From Hysterangium stoloniferum (Eukaryota > Basidiomycota > Agaricomycetes > Hysterangiales > Hysterangiaceae), in contig WHVD01000146.1 of assembly GCA_015178975.1 (NCBI GenBank), positions 124,001 through 188,000 on the forward strand: a DNA stretch of 64,000 nucleotides, read 5' to 3'. The position numbers were made by a program, and so were the translations under genes. Positions 12,132 to 22,835 of the stretch are shown here, one piece after another. The notes beneath the pieces are model-generated. The model worked only from the letters and a program-made list of their open reading frames with translations, was not told where the DNA came from and did not search any database. Position 1 is the first letter of the stretch, and every line of letters begins with the position of its first letter.

Positions 12132-13691
12132 TCACCCATAAATGTCATCGTCATCGCCGCCGTCATCCTCGTTGTCGTTGTCATAGTCTTTGTCGTTGTC
12201 GTTGTCGTTGTCATTGTTATTGTCATTATTATTATCATTGTCGTTGTCGTTGTCGTCGTTGTCGTCATTACCTTTGCCCTTGTAGTCGTCGTAGTCGTAG
12301 TCGACATCGTTTCCCTTGCGGTCGTCATTGTTGTCGTTGTCATTATCCTTGCGATTGATTGGGGAGGGCGGCGCGGAAATCTCGCTTTGGGGAAGGATTA
12401 GGCCACGGAAATGGTCGTCGGGGGAATCGTCATCATCGGATACAGCGCTCTGCATTACAGCACCCAAGGTAGCTCTGAGGAAAGAATTATTAGAAATAAC
12501 CAAATTGAAATGAAATGAATAATGTACTTACATGCCTTGTTTGTACAAACTCATCTGAAGTTCGTGGACATCATCTGGGTTGCCTAAGCCGATGGTGTCG
12601 AGTTTCTCCAGTAACTTGTGATGTTGTGAAGATATCACTTCCACCATTTGTAGTAATCTCTGAGACAATTGAACATAATCATCATCATCCATAGAACTAA
12701 ACCGCACAAGGCCCATGTGATCCTTACTGAACCCGATGGCCTCTGTATTTACCGATCCAGGCACACGAGCGGAGAAGACGGGGACATGCTGCAAACTGAT
12801 TGTCAATACTATGCAGGCGTGGGCAGTAAAAGTACTTGCTTTTGATGATTTGCCCTTGCTCCCAGTCAGGTATATCTCATAACAGAAAAGGGTGTGATAT
12901 TTGCCGCTGATCGCAGTATATTGTGTCAGCTGTTGCTCCAGCGTTTCAGAATGCAATCCCAATTGGATTAATATTGGGTCGTTCTGATGGCTGATTGAAT
13001 GGGACTTGGCGAAAGAACGACTCCAGCTTGTTAGATCAATGCCCTGGTGGGGTGTCCCAAGGTAAATGATACCATAAGTGAAACTTGCGATGGCCTTATG
13101 GTGCGAGAGATGCTCGTCTCCGTCGAGGTGGGCTTGGATCAGTGCCTATAATGTACGAGTCAGTCATAGGAAAAGAGATCATGCAATTGTCATTGTTTCC
13201 TACGTTTTTCAGCATTATGCCACCAAAACTATGTGCAACAAAGATCAGAGGCCGCTTCTACGAGGGATTAGGTATCAAAGTCCAAGATATAGATAAGCAG
13301 CCTACATTCGTCTTAGTGTAGACTCGAAAATTGGACAATTTCGCCATAAAGTTAGTGGATAAGTCGTACAGCATCTGTTGAGATCTGTTCTTGCCGTGTG
13401 TGCGTGCATCATAGCCGTACGTTAGAATCCTCGCGTTAGGAATGGATTTTGGCAATAAATCACGAAGCCAAAGAACACCGTTGCTGGCAGTGAAGGACCT
13501 TTCACGGTGTCCGTCGAGGCCATGGATGGCGACGATACTGCGAGTGATAAGAATAAATATGTCAGAAGGCTGCACCAACTGACTCACTCCACGATAGGAG
13601 CATCTCCTCCAGGAGCGAGCTCTTTCATCCCAAAGTTGGATGTTCCATGAAGGGGAATTAATGGTGCAGAATGCGACAAGACAGTAGACAT
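12132..13691 (-). CDS. SERAC1/DUF676-type alpha/beta hydrolase with acidic Asp/Asn tail
   Basis: Serine-hydrolase fold protein of the SERAC1/GPI-deacylase-like group that in fungi occurs alone or as the N-terminal domain of NLR-like proteins; the substrate is unknown. Start ATG at 13691-13689. An intron separates the first exon from SIVAIHGLDGHRERSF, a typical oxyanion-loop motif. The nucleophile motif VAHSFGG is read on the minus strand near 13220, followed after an intron by YLGTPHQG. The catalytic His region is probably FSKDHMGLVRF near residue positions encoded at 12720. The last exon begins at 12474 after a GT..AG intron and ends at TGA 12134-12132. It encodes an extreme Asp/Asn/Lys tail from a GTCGTT-type microsatellite. 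No NACHT or NB-ARC part follows, so it is a stand-alone hydrolase. Exact intron borders in the middle are estimated. Confidence 0.75.
12140..12345. repeat. Coding GTC/GTT microsatellite
   Basis: Imperfect repeats of GTCGTT and GTCATT/GTTATT. On the minus strand in the hydrolase frame they give about 70 residues that are almost only Asp and Asn. The other minus frame would give poly-Thr and is not used. Confidence 0.85.
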
Positions 13692-13764
13692 GTTTATTAT
13701 GGTGAAAGTGTGGATCGATGGTTGATGATAATTGGCCACAGATGGTAGTGTAAGTTATATACAT

Positions 13765-16120
13765 GTTGAGGGCTCGGAGGGGCTAGAAGTCCGTGCGCGC
13801 TCACTCGGTACAGAAATTGCATCGCACAGCGTTAGTATTACTCTCGGCATCATCAGAAGAGTAAGACGCAATCTCAGGCCGATCGACTCCCCGTGCGTTC
13901 TTTTAAGGGTAATCGAAGCAGAAGACGACAAGACAATAGATATGTATTTCGGTGGCTAAAGTGTTCATGACAATCCATCATAGGCAGTGTAAGTCACACA
14001 AATGTCATAAGTAATAGTCTGACTCTGAGGGCATCATCTGAGGCGGAGTCCGAGCAGTGAGCGCAACCTGTTCTAGTCACCGGTTCCAAGAATAGGGGTT
14101 GTTCTTCCCGCGCTTAAAATTATTTTACGGATTGGCACACGATTGGCACACGATTAGCACCCACTTCTGCGGTGAACCCTTTAGAGCCGCGAAATCCTTC
14201 CCAAAGAGATGAACTTTAATAAATGAATTTTATGCCATTGAGGTAGTCAATCATATATTGTAAGTAGGCATCGGCAAGAGTGGCGGAAATAGTGTGAGAT
14301 GTAGCAATTACAACTGCTGAGACCAACGACATTGTCACTTGAAGGATTTTCCGGCAATGCACTGAACGAGGATCATCGCCGTCAACATTACCTCACGGAC
14401 GAATGAGTGACAAAGAGGTGAACAGTACCAAGGGCATGCCACTAATCAGCTTTAAATTTGCAATAAGCAGCATTCCCGACAGGGAGCAGAAGTCATCCAT
14501 AGGCATAAGTATAGCTGCAGCCTGAGGTAGGCAATTGAGTGGTTACAACCCTGGTTTCCCCAGTTGTATTGAGTTCAGAAGAACGGGAGGAGATCATTGA
14601 GACGGGAATAAAGGAAAGATTCCGGGCGAAGCATCGAGAACGATGGAGCTGTATCGAACACGGGCACAGTTTTGTGTTGCCGAGCTCGGGAGGACGACCG
14701 GCAGATACCACTTTCTGAAGAAGCCGTGGAAGTTTGGGTTAAGGAAAGGGTGCGCAAAATGAAATATCCGATATTTTCAGTGCCAAAGGGAGACAAATTG
14801 TCATGACCCATCAACGATTATTAAGATGGGAGGGAGATCCACCAGCTTGGCATCAAACGTCAGTCCATATCCCGGCGCGTTCTGCTCATATTGTGTTATC
14901 AGTGAAATACGTAGACGGGGGCGTGGTGTCACTGCCGGATAGCTCATCTTTTGAAGTCGAATTGGGATGAAAGTGCTTTACCACGCAAAGAAAGTTTCAC
15001 TGATGGCAAAGTTGATGATTTACAAGCGAATGACGTATGAAGACGACAGGTTTTAGAGGAATTCTGGTATTCACATGATATACACCAGAGGAAGAACAGC
15101 CCACTGCGGCGCTTATGGCATCTTTAACTTCGGCGATAGAGATCGGCCATCAACTGCAATCACGTCATTGCTCTGCAATCAAGTCACCACTCCACATTAC
15201 AGATCGCAAGATATTTGTCATCCGATCACCATCATGGAAAATATCTCCCACGTTCGTCAGAGGAGCTCACTGCGGTCAGACCCTACGTTGAGGCCTTGGT
15301 ACAACCGTGCGTTGCCCCATCACATCTTTGCACCCTGCTGACGATAACCATGGCAGAGAAAATCGCCAGCGACGACGCTTTAATCTCTATCTTATACAGC
15401 TTCTCGTGTGTTGCATGTACCAAGATGCGTGGTTTCCAGATATTGCTGGATATGCATTGAAAGTTACATTGGACGACACAGACATAGATGTGGCGTCCCT
15501 GATACTTCACATCGATTTGGGCGTATCATATTCACTGTTCGATGATATTTTCGCCCTGAAAACCCTCTTCGACGACAGCACGCTTCGCACGGATCATATC
15601 AATCAGCTGCATGTGGTTCCCCCATTCATTGGACCCCTTCTACGGTATGTTCACCGTTCCATCATCGTCTCACATCCGCTCATGAAACTATCCTACCACT
15701 CTGATTCTGATGCACACGAGTAAAAATTTGCGGCTCCTGTAGTCTGGTGGGACTAATAGAGGTTACTCTGATGCTGACAGCTGGATCTTTCAACGTCGAA
15801 TCTGCATGTACCACAGTGCGCAACCTCAATATCATCGCCATTATCGCTCGTCTTCAACACTGTGACACAATGCGCGGCTCAATCAACGACCGATCCCCCA
15901 GTGACTGCTTTGAACAATTAATCCTCGTCGCTCATTCCTTTCTTTGCGTCATCGCCACACCTTTCATCAGTCTGTCGGCAACATCTAATTCGAACTCCAC
16001 ATCGGTGTTAGGAGAACATGGTTGACCTGCGGAGGATCTTGCACCATCCATTCGGCACGATATATAATCATTCCTCTTGAATAACACCGACACATATCCG
16101 AACCAGGAGGAGAAATAATA
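13765..16120. other. Unassigned region with hypothetical plus-strand frame
   Basis: Normal CpG content suggests non-repeat DNA. The longest frame, 15307-15723 (plus, 138 codons), reads acidic and hydrophobic in its second half (VTLDDTDIDVASLILHIDL), ends at TAA 15721-15723, and could be an exon of a gene with ATG near 15351. The next frame 15747-16025 could be a further exon. No domain is recognised and no upstream exon is certain. Confidence 0.3.
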
Positions 16121-17235
16121 CTATTGCCTTTTACTTAACTCGCCTTTTAGCAATATTTGCAAGTTATGTAAGGTTACATAGTTTGAGCCAATTTGAGAAC
16201 GCATATAGTCATTTTTTCCTATCTCTGCGTGCTTTACAGCTTCTTGTTGATGGTATACACGCGTTTGCATATATTGGTGAGCCCTAGTAGTGGCTATAAT
16301 CACATCTGAGTTATGAACCCAAATCATCTTAAAGAAAGCAGCGGGTCAGTTAGTTGGGATAGAACGAAACAAGATATTGGAGAACAAAGAACACTGTCTA
16401 TAATCACTCGTAAACCCATTCCGACGTTTGCCTCGTGCAAGCTCATCCTGTCTTCAAAATCTATGTTCATTTTCCAGAGCCGCGAGCTTGCGACACAAAA
16501 CTCTGGAATAACCCGCAGACCTGAAAAAATCACAATTCTGAAAATTTCCCTACACGAATATTCTTTAGAAAGGGGAAGTGTACCCCTCGGGGAATTTGAG
16601 ACGAGGGTAACTCATCTCTGGCGCTACCGGAGAACTGAGAGGAATCCAGATACCATGATCACTTGATAGCAAACGTTCCTAGATCAGATATCTACCAAAG
16701 CCTATCAGTAGGAGCCGGACGACACACTTCTATATCACCAATGTTCTTTGTCATTCCTTAGTGGATGGAAGGTGGCTTTCATTATACAATTACAAATATT
16801 GAAAGCTGCAGATTTTACATTGGGGTGCATAGGATAGGTAGAGGACAAAGAATCAACAAGGACACAGAATATTTTGAAGAAGGGAAGTTGTTATTTTGAC
16901 CAACTCTTTTCTTTTATTTAAACCGAAACTCTTTGGGAACCTGGCTGGCTTCAGTCCCTCACTACCGGGCCCGAGGACCAAACTAAGAGAAGTTGTCCCC
17001 ATTATTCGGATGAATGCGTCCCTCGGCGTCAGAACCCCTTTCGTCATCACTCACTGACCAGTCCAGGCAACCTAGAGTGCAGTCCCCTTCATTATAAACA
17101 CTACAGCCTTAAGCCTCACCAAGTCGGTTGCAAGTGATTATCGTTCAAGTTGCCATTACGACGGGGGGAATAACGTTCATATGAAACCGTTTTTGCCCAC
17201 CGTATGATTCGAATGCTTGCGGGAAACCCGAGTGC
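16121..17235. other. No gene seen
   Basis: Short frames only, none with a recognised motif. The stretch just before 17236 may hold further decayed exons of the SNF2-like relic that follows. Confidence 0.4.
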
Positions 17236-17484
17236 TTGTGTGGTACTTACTCATTCCTATGTATGTCGTATTTAAAAATGATACACTGTGTTCTAGACAG
17301 TTATATAGTGGCGGACGAGATGGGTCTCGCCAAGGCTGGCCGGTGTATAGCACTGCTGTGGATTATTCTGAAACAATCATCGCGCGGGAGTAAATCAAAG
17401 ATTGAAAAATCGATTTTTGGCTATACAATGCTTAGTCTCGTTCATAATTGGCCAAAAGTTTTAGAGGACTCCAGAAAACGGTGA
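17236..17484 (+). pseudogene. SNF2/Rad54-type helicase fragment
   Basis: The frame contains YIVADEMGLAKAGRCIALLW, close to the Walker A segment of Rad54-like SNF2 ATPases (ADEMGLGKT followed by LQCIALLW), then KIEKSIF and LVHNWPK, matching the motif Ia stretch that normally ends VKNW. The nucleotide-binding GKT has become AKA. Only about 60 residues of similarity are present, with no other helicase motif nearby, so this is a relic, perhaps a duplicated or retroposed piece of a RAD54 homologue. Confidence 0.6.
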
Positions 17485-17929
17485 CCCTCACTCATTACAA
17501 ACATTTCGACACTCAATCATATCAACCTTGGTAGACTACTAGTAGTAATGCCCATTCAAGATGGGCTAGTGGATCAGGCTGACTGTAACATGACCAGGTC
17601 TATGGTATATTGATTGAGGTGATTTGTATTTAAAGTATTATGCAGTGATCATTCTTCAAGTTAAACACATTACATTCTTTTGAAGTAGGTTCACTGCTTT
17701 GATGATGAGGGCCATCATGTCAAAAATGTAGGCAGTGTGTAACAATGTACTTCATTCTTGACAGGATTTGACAACTGCAATGAATTGCATATTCTTTGAC
17801 ATCTACATCCTTGACTAAACTTAAAAGAGCTAAACAATGTGCTATCACATCCAATATTTTAGTAATCATGGTGGTCTTTGGTGTTACTGTAATTACTTAG
17901 CATTGTTTGCACTTGTATGGGCATTTTTT
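17485..17929. other. No gene seen
   Basis: CpG-poor sequence between the SNF2 relic and the next repeat; no motif or structure recognised. Confidence 0.4.
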
Positions 17930-18215
17930 ATGTGTGGGGCTCATAGGTGGGTCTCTGGGGGAAACCTATGGAAGTTCCAGGGAAGGACTTGGCTTCAGCT
18001 CATGTGCTGCACCCTCACAAGATTGTGTTGTCCAACTTTAGACAGGAGTGGATGGGAAACCCATGGGTTCCAAGAATATGCTGAGGCAGATACTAAGTTG
18101 AAGCTAAGTTGATTTTCTGATTGGATTGTAAGTACAGGTAGTAGCTAGACTATATAGACTAGTAGACATAACAGGCATACAATAAGACAATAAACCAGAT
18201 GTCAAACTGATTTGG
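17930..18215 (-). repeat. R2 repeat, inverted partial copy
   Basis: Reverse complement of parts of R2: GAGGGTGCAGC- and GAAACC-containing block near 17960-18020, then TTTTCTGATTGGATTGTA and CTATATAGAC near 18110-18160, matching 7960-8030 inverted. Confidence 0.5.
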
Positions 18216-18519
18216 AACAAGGAGTCTGGGATGTCCAGGCAAACTCTGGCAGCTAGTTCATGTGATATAGGGAGTCAAATACCTATAGGATGGGTTCTGG
18301 GTCCTGGCAGGTTTCCAGTCCTAACAGCATTTAAATAAGCAACTTTATATGTAGCTTGCTTTCATATTGTTAAGATCTAAGCAAGGGGGGCAAAAGGAGA
18401 TGATTTCAGAGGTCCAAAAATAGGGGATTGTACTAATTGGGAGGTCTGATTCTATAAGGCAAAGTGGAGCTTGGCTTCAATGTATGTGTTGCACCCTTGC
18501 ATGAATTGTTAGGGTGTTC

Positions 18520-18990
18520 TCCAGTATTTCAAACAGAGCAGATAGTATGATAAAAGCTAAAGACAACACTTAGCTCAATCAACCAGAGGGCTGAAAATAC
18601 TAAGAGTTGTAGAGTGAAGAGTATTAAGAGGAATGTAAGAGGTCTTTAAACAAAAGGGGGGTAATCTAGGTCAAGTTTCAAACTAAAGAACTGCAGCATA
18701 CATAGTAAGAACTTTATACAAAGGTAAAACAGAGAGTCAGAGGTCTGATTAAGGAAGTGGAAGTAGTGATGGGTCAAAAAAAAGTAGGGGGAGGACTGGG
18801 GATCCAAATGAGACTAAATACAACATAGGAAAGTATTCTGAAAAGGTGTGAGGTGGCAAATAATGTTTACATGTGGAATGGATGAAGGGAGAGCATCAGA
18901 ACAGAGATGGAACAGAATGCCTAAAGGGGTATTCTACAACAAAACAGGTTTCAGGGTGCCTGTTAAGTTGTGTGCCACAAGGTTGGAAGT
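18520..18990 (-). repeat. R1 repeat, inverted copy
   Basis: Inverse of R1 with CTTTATACAAAGGTAAAACAG (TATA segment inverted), GAGACTAAATACAACATAGG and GTGAGGTGGCAAATAATG as landmarks. CpG-free over long stretches. Confidence 0.55.
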
Positions 18991-19191
18991 CCAATGGGGT
19001 CCAAGTGGAAGGATGTGGCTTCAGCTTGTGTGCTGCACCCTCACAAAGTTTACCATCAGTGGTCCTTAAATTTTGAACATTGAGAACTTAACAATTGGGA
19101 ACCTGAACAATGGTCAAACTGTCAGATGCCTGAGTTGACAGAGGGCCAAGAGAGAGAGAAGATTGGAGGTCTGAGAGAGGAGTGAAAGGAC

Positions 19192-19312
19192 TGTTTGAAG
19201 ACAGTGTAAGGAAAATGGACAAGGTTTTATTTATGATGACTAAGCTACTGTAAAGTACAAAATAGCCGAGCATAAAACACATCAATGGCTTGCAATACAA
19301 CGTATTCTAACA
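19192..19312 (-). repeat. 3' LTR of gag-only element
   Basis: 121 bp, same length as the partner at 20513-20633 and differing by a handful of substitutions, mostly CG versus CA or TG. Confidence 0.85.
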
Positions 19313-19649
19313 TGCCCACTTTGCAAGTCATTGAGGTGTGCAGTAAGACCATACACATGAAAAACAAGAAATAAACCAATTTTAACACAAAGAATATTGC
19401 ACCCACTCGATGCAAAACCCATCCGAAAATTGACATGAAAACCCACTGTGCCCACTAGATGCAGAATCCGCTCGAAATTTTTGAGAAACCCGCTGCACCC
19501 ACTAGACACAATACCCATCTGGTACATTTGGCATTGAACCGAACCTCAGAGCATCCTCACTCCTAGAATGCATTCCCCCAACCTCCCAGATTACAAACAA
19601 ATGCTGGATCTTGAAGCCCTACTCGCAACTCCTAGTCCACGTGATAATT

Positions 19650-20455
19650 TCAAGTGCGCAAAATATAAGCACTCATCCCTGTGCTATCAGTGGGGATCTC
19701 CTGGTTTTCGGTAGGTAATCCACTTGAAGATGAAACAACTGGCCTCGGTGTGGGACAAAAACGCGCAATGTGACCTTCACTGTTGCATCTATAGCAATTC
19801 TTCGGCTGTCGCATATTTGGTGAGTTGACTTTCATTTTCATGGCAATTTGACTCTCATTTTCTTCCTGCCCTTTTAGATGGCTTTCTTCTTCTACCAGCA
19901 CCGCGGAAATTTCTTTGACTGTAAGTGATCCCACACGCTGCATAAGAGCAGTTGCTACCACACCAAATTCCGGAGCCAAACAATAGATGAGGACATCCGG
20001 CACATCCTCATCATGTAACTCGAATCCAATCGCTCGAAGCTGCGAAGCTGCGAAGCCAGAGTCAAAATGCCATGGACATATTCCATCACTGGCTTTTTGA
20101 CATCATGCTGGTACATATAGAGCTGGCGTTTCAACAAAATTCGATTGGCCCGATTATTTGCCTGATAGATTTTCACAAGTGCTTGCCATGCCTCTGGTCC
20201 AGTGGTGCAATCCCGAATATATGATTGTTGGCTTGACGTAATTGTCAATCCAATTGCCATGTAACCATCCTCTGAATGCTTTGCCCAATCCAAATACTCC
20301 TTGCTATTCTCATCCTTAGGTGCCTTTGTTCCACCATTTACAACACTCCATGATCCAGCACACTGCAAAACCATTGACAGTGAAAACTTCCATTTGTGGT
20401 AGTTATCATCTGAGAGTTTTGGGATACTCGCAAGTAAGGTGTTGATATTAGACAT
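19650..20455 (-). pseudogene. copia Gag with zinc knuckle, one frameshift
   Basis: Starts MSNINTLLASIPKLSDDNYH at 20455, typical of a copia/UBN2-type Gag, with the conserved AWQALVKIYQ and LLKRQLYMYQ stretches. A frameshift near 20045 moves the reading to the frame that gives HDEDVPDVLIYCLAPEFGVV and the CCHC knuckle CYRCNSEGHIARFC, ending at 19650. The shift is explained by an 8-bp tandem duplication (GCAGCTTC twice on the minus strand). The protein packages element RNA; no Pol follows. High confidence in family. Confidence 0.85.
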
Positions 20456-20500
20456 AAGATGATGAGATGGTATTAGTGTGACTTTTAAAGCAACTGGGCG

Positions 20501-20512
20501 GGGCCCATAACC
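20501..20512 (-). other. Primer-binding site of gag-only element
   Basis: On the minus strand GGTTATGGGCCC follows the LTR end immediately, identical to the site at 2559-2570. Confidence 0.85.
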
Positions 20513-20633
20513 TGTTCGAAGACAGTGTAAGGAAAATGGACAAGGTTTTATTTACGATGACTAAGCTACTGTAAAGTACGAAATAGCCAAGCGTAAAACG
20601 CATCAATGGCTTGCAATACAACATATTCTAACA
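20513..20633 (-). repeat. 5' LTR of gag-only element
   Basis: 121-bp partner of 19192-19312; TG..CA termini on the minus strand, next to the primer-binding site. Confidence 0.85.
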
Positions 20634-20939
20634 ATGACTAGTAGAGTACCTAAGTTGATATTCTGATTGCCCTGTAACTACTTTACAGTTTGGTATATAT
20701 ACAGATTTCCGGCATCTGAATATACTAATATGGAGACAAGGAAACTACCTAAAATAGAACAAAGACTATCACTATTAGGAAAATATGATAGGTGTGGGTT
20801 TCTGATATTTGGGAAATACATATGAGGATGAAAGGACATAATATAACTGGACATATGGGTAGTACTAATTGGGACATAAGAAACCAGCCCAAAAAGGAGA
20901 TCCAGTATCCGATGGGAGTCCGAGGATGTGAAGTGATGT

Positions 20940-21190
20940 CAGGTGACTCGGGGTCCTTTGGGGTTCTGAGCATGGGTCGTAACAGTGCTGAGGAGGTGGT
21001 ACCATGTTCCAAGGGCTCTGATGTCAGGGTGCCAGAGGGTTACAAGGGTATAAACAAGTTGCAGGGGCTGTAAGATGAGAATAACAATATAAACCAAGTG
21101 TTGGGAGCCTGAGGTGGTGGCTCCATAGTCTAAGGCACTAATTTTGGGGTCCTGGAAAGGTTATAGAGGTAAGACCAAGTTGTGGGGGCC
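20940..21190 (-). repeat. R1-family left part, inverted
   Basis: Inverse of 7095-7175: CCAGAGGGTTACAAGGGTAT and TTGCAGGGGCTG near 21030-21070 mirror CAGCCCCCTGCAACC and the following TTATAC..CCTCTGGCA block. CpG-poor, no coding content. Confidence 0.45.
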
Positions 21191-21213
21191 CAAAAGGATG
21201 AGGATCTTAACAC

Positions 21214-21328
21214 ATGTCACTCTCCTTAGGTATGTACCAACAGTTGAATATAACCATAGAGCTTGTTTTCATCTCACACTCCAGTGTTCTGAGTAATCTA
21301 CAGCTACATTTTCACAGGTTATGGGCCC
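21214..21328 (+). repeat. copia LTR 3' end plus primer-binding site, relic
   Basis: TTTTCACA at 21309-21316 followed by GGTTATGGGCCC at 21317-21328. The same primer site occurs after the other two copia LTRs here, so this is the end of a third LTR of another copia family. Its left end is uncertain, and the internal region is lost where R2 sequence begins near 21340. Confidence 0.6.
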
Positions 21329-21339
21329 CAGCTTCTAAA

Positions 21340-21712
21340 AGCATCATCCAGATTCTCCCTAGTAATCTCAAGTACATTTTCCACTCTAATCTCCTTTTTG
21401 AAACATACCACTCTTACTCGTTGGAGCCCACGGGCTCCAACCCATCTATCACTCAACCTCCAACTTATCTATCTCAACCTCCAACTCATCCCCACCCAAC
21501 CCCTTGACTTCCACAGACTTCCCACAGTCGACTCCCTGACCTCACAACCCACAAACCCCTCCCAGACTCCCTGAGATTCCTGTCCACCCATTTGAAATTG
21601 GACAAGATGATCTTGCAAGGGTGCAGCCTATAAGCTGAAGCCAAGCCCTACTGGATTTCCTGCAGGTTTCTCTGGAAACCCTCCAATAAGCTCTGTGCAC
21701 GACTCTTAACAC
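21340..21712 (+). repeat. R2 repeat, right-hand part
   Basis: Collinear with 8030-8312: GGAGCCCAC..GGCTCC, TTTGAAATTGGACAA, GGGTGCAGCCTATAAGC and the terminal CTTAACA are shared, with scattered substitutions and small gaps. Confidence 0.65.
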
Positions 21713-21917
21713 CTGGAGAGCCCCCATCTATACCAAGATTGATTTGTGTCATGCCTACCACTTGGTATGGATTGCCAAAGGCAACAAATGGAAGACAGCA
21801 TTCCAAACACACTATTGTTCTTTTGAATGGTTGGTCATGCTGTTTGGGCTCACTAATGTCTCAGCAGCCTTCCAGGATTTTATGAATGACATTTTCAGTG
21901 ACCTACTAGACATTTGT
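21711..21917 (+). pseudogene. Ty3/gypsy reverse transcriptase fragment
   Basis: The frame beginning after the R2 end reads [19 protein letters not shown], then [27 protein letters not shown] and [14 protein letters not shown]. This is the gypsy RT palm (first catalytic Asp in KIDL, then the MPFGLTNAPATFQ-like segment). The match stops just before the YLDD box, where inverted R2-like sequence takes over. About 69 residues remain. Confidence 0.85.
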
Positions 21918-21929
21918 GTTAGTGCTAGC

Positions 21930-22545
21930 ATTATACAATCTAACAGGATAGAGTGTAGTAGAGTATTGGGGGAAGTGGATGAGGGTAGTCTGGTGTTTGT
22001 AGGGTTGAAACACAGCTGTAAGCTGATTTTCTGACTGGATTGTATGTACAACATCTGCCAGACTATATAGACTGTGGAATGTATAACATACCAAATCCAG
22101 TAATAATGAAAACTAAACTAGCAAACATGAAATGAGATAAGTAAACGCCAAACTTGGTGTTAGGAATGGAATGGAGTGGAGTGAAGTCTGAATTGTGACA
22201 GGTCGTGAAACCATAACAGGAATGGGGTGGGAGCAGAGTCCGAATCGTGATAGGTCATTTGACCATAATGGGAATGGGGCTCAGTTAGAGAGCTGTCAGG
22301 TTTTCCAAGCAGGGTCCGGTGACTGGTGTGTGGGACAGGATCAGAGATAGACAGGAGCAGAGTCTGGCAGGTATTCTGGTGACTGATACATGAAGTGATG
22401 AAGGTTGAGCATGGACAGATCTGATGTCCAGAGTCCGGTGGGTATTCCAGTAAACTGATAATTGGTGCATGTAGGGTGCGGGTGCATATAAGTTAGTGCC
22501 TGGAGTCTGGCGGGTTTTCCAGTCATAAGGAGGATAACCCAAAAC
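21930..22545 (-). repeat. R2 repeat, inverted left part
   Basis: Reverse complement of 7570-8030: AAGCTGATTTTCTGACTGGA, the TATA segment CTATATAGACTG and CCAAACTTGGTGTTAGGAAT are the inverse of the R2 copy at 7.6-8.0 kb. Together with 21340-21712 it surrounds the gypsy RT scrap. Confidence 0.6.
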
Positions 22546-22835
22546 TTTAAAAGTTATTTATCCACTAAAGTATATATATTCATATTGTTTATTGTAAAAT
22601 TAATATTTAATCAAATTCAGTCGATTAGGTATCACTCTGAAGAATGCAAAAATATTAATATTTATCCTATATCTGACAAAATTTAGTCAAACAATCATCT
22701 GTAGATTATTCTTTTGGAATAAATTGCACAATGGGGATTGATACCCCAGATAGTTCTGGTTAACTCTCTAAACCAACTAAATTTAAATTATATGAAATAT
22801 ATTTGAAAGTTTGCTTGTAGACAAGAGAATACATC

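Larger units (their letters stand above)
19192..20633 (-). mobile_element. Gag-only copia element (TR-GAG type)
   Basis: Two LTRs of 121 bp, 20513-20633 (5') and 19192-19312 (3'), enclose only a gag gene. Read on the minus strand the LTR begins TGTTAGAATA and ends TTCGAACA or TTCAAACA. The copia-type primer site (20512-20501) follows the 5' LTR. Flanking pentamers AGGAC (19187-19191) and ATGAC (20634-20638) agree in four of five bases and may be the target duplication. No protease, integrase or RT is present in the 1.4 kb, which fits non-autonomous terminal-repeat-with-gag elements; simple internal deletion is the alternative. Confidence 0.8.

Noticed and set aside
12017..12343. Minus-strand frame of almost pure Thr and Met
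   Set aside because: It is the alternative frame of the GTC/GTT microsatellite. The Asp/Asn frame joins the upstream hydrolase exons through a proper intron, so the Thr frame is a shadow.
19192..22545. A single large gypsy-copia composite element
   Set aside because: Primer sites, LTR termini and orientations show at least three separate insertions (gag-only copia, another copia LTR, R2/gypsy debris).
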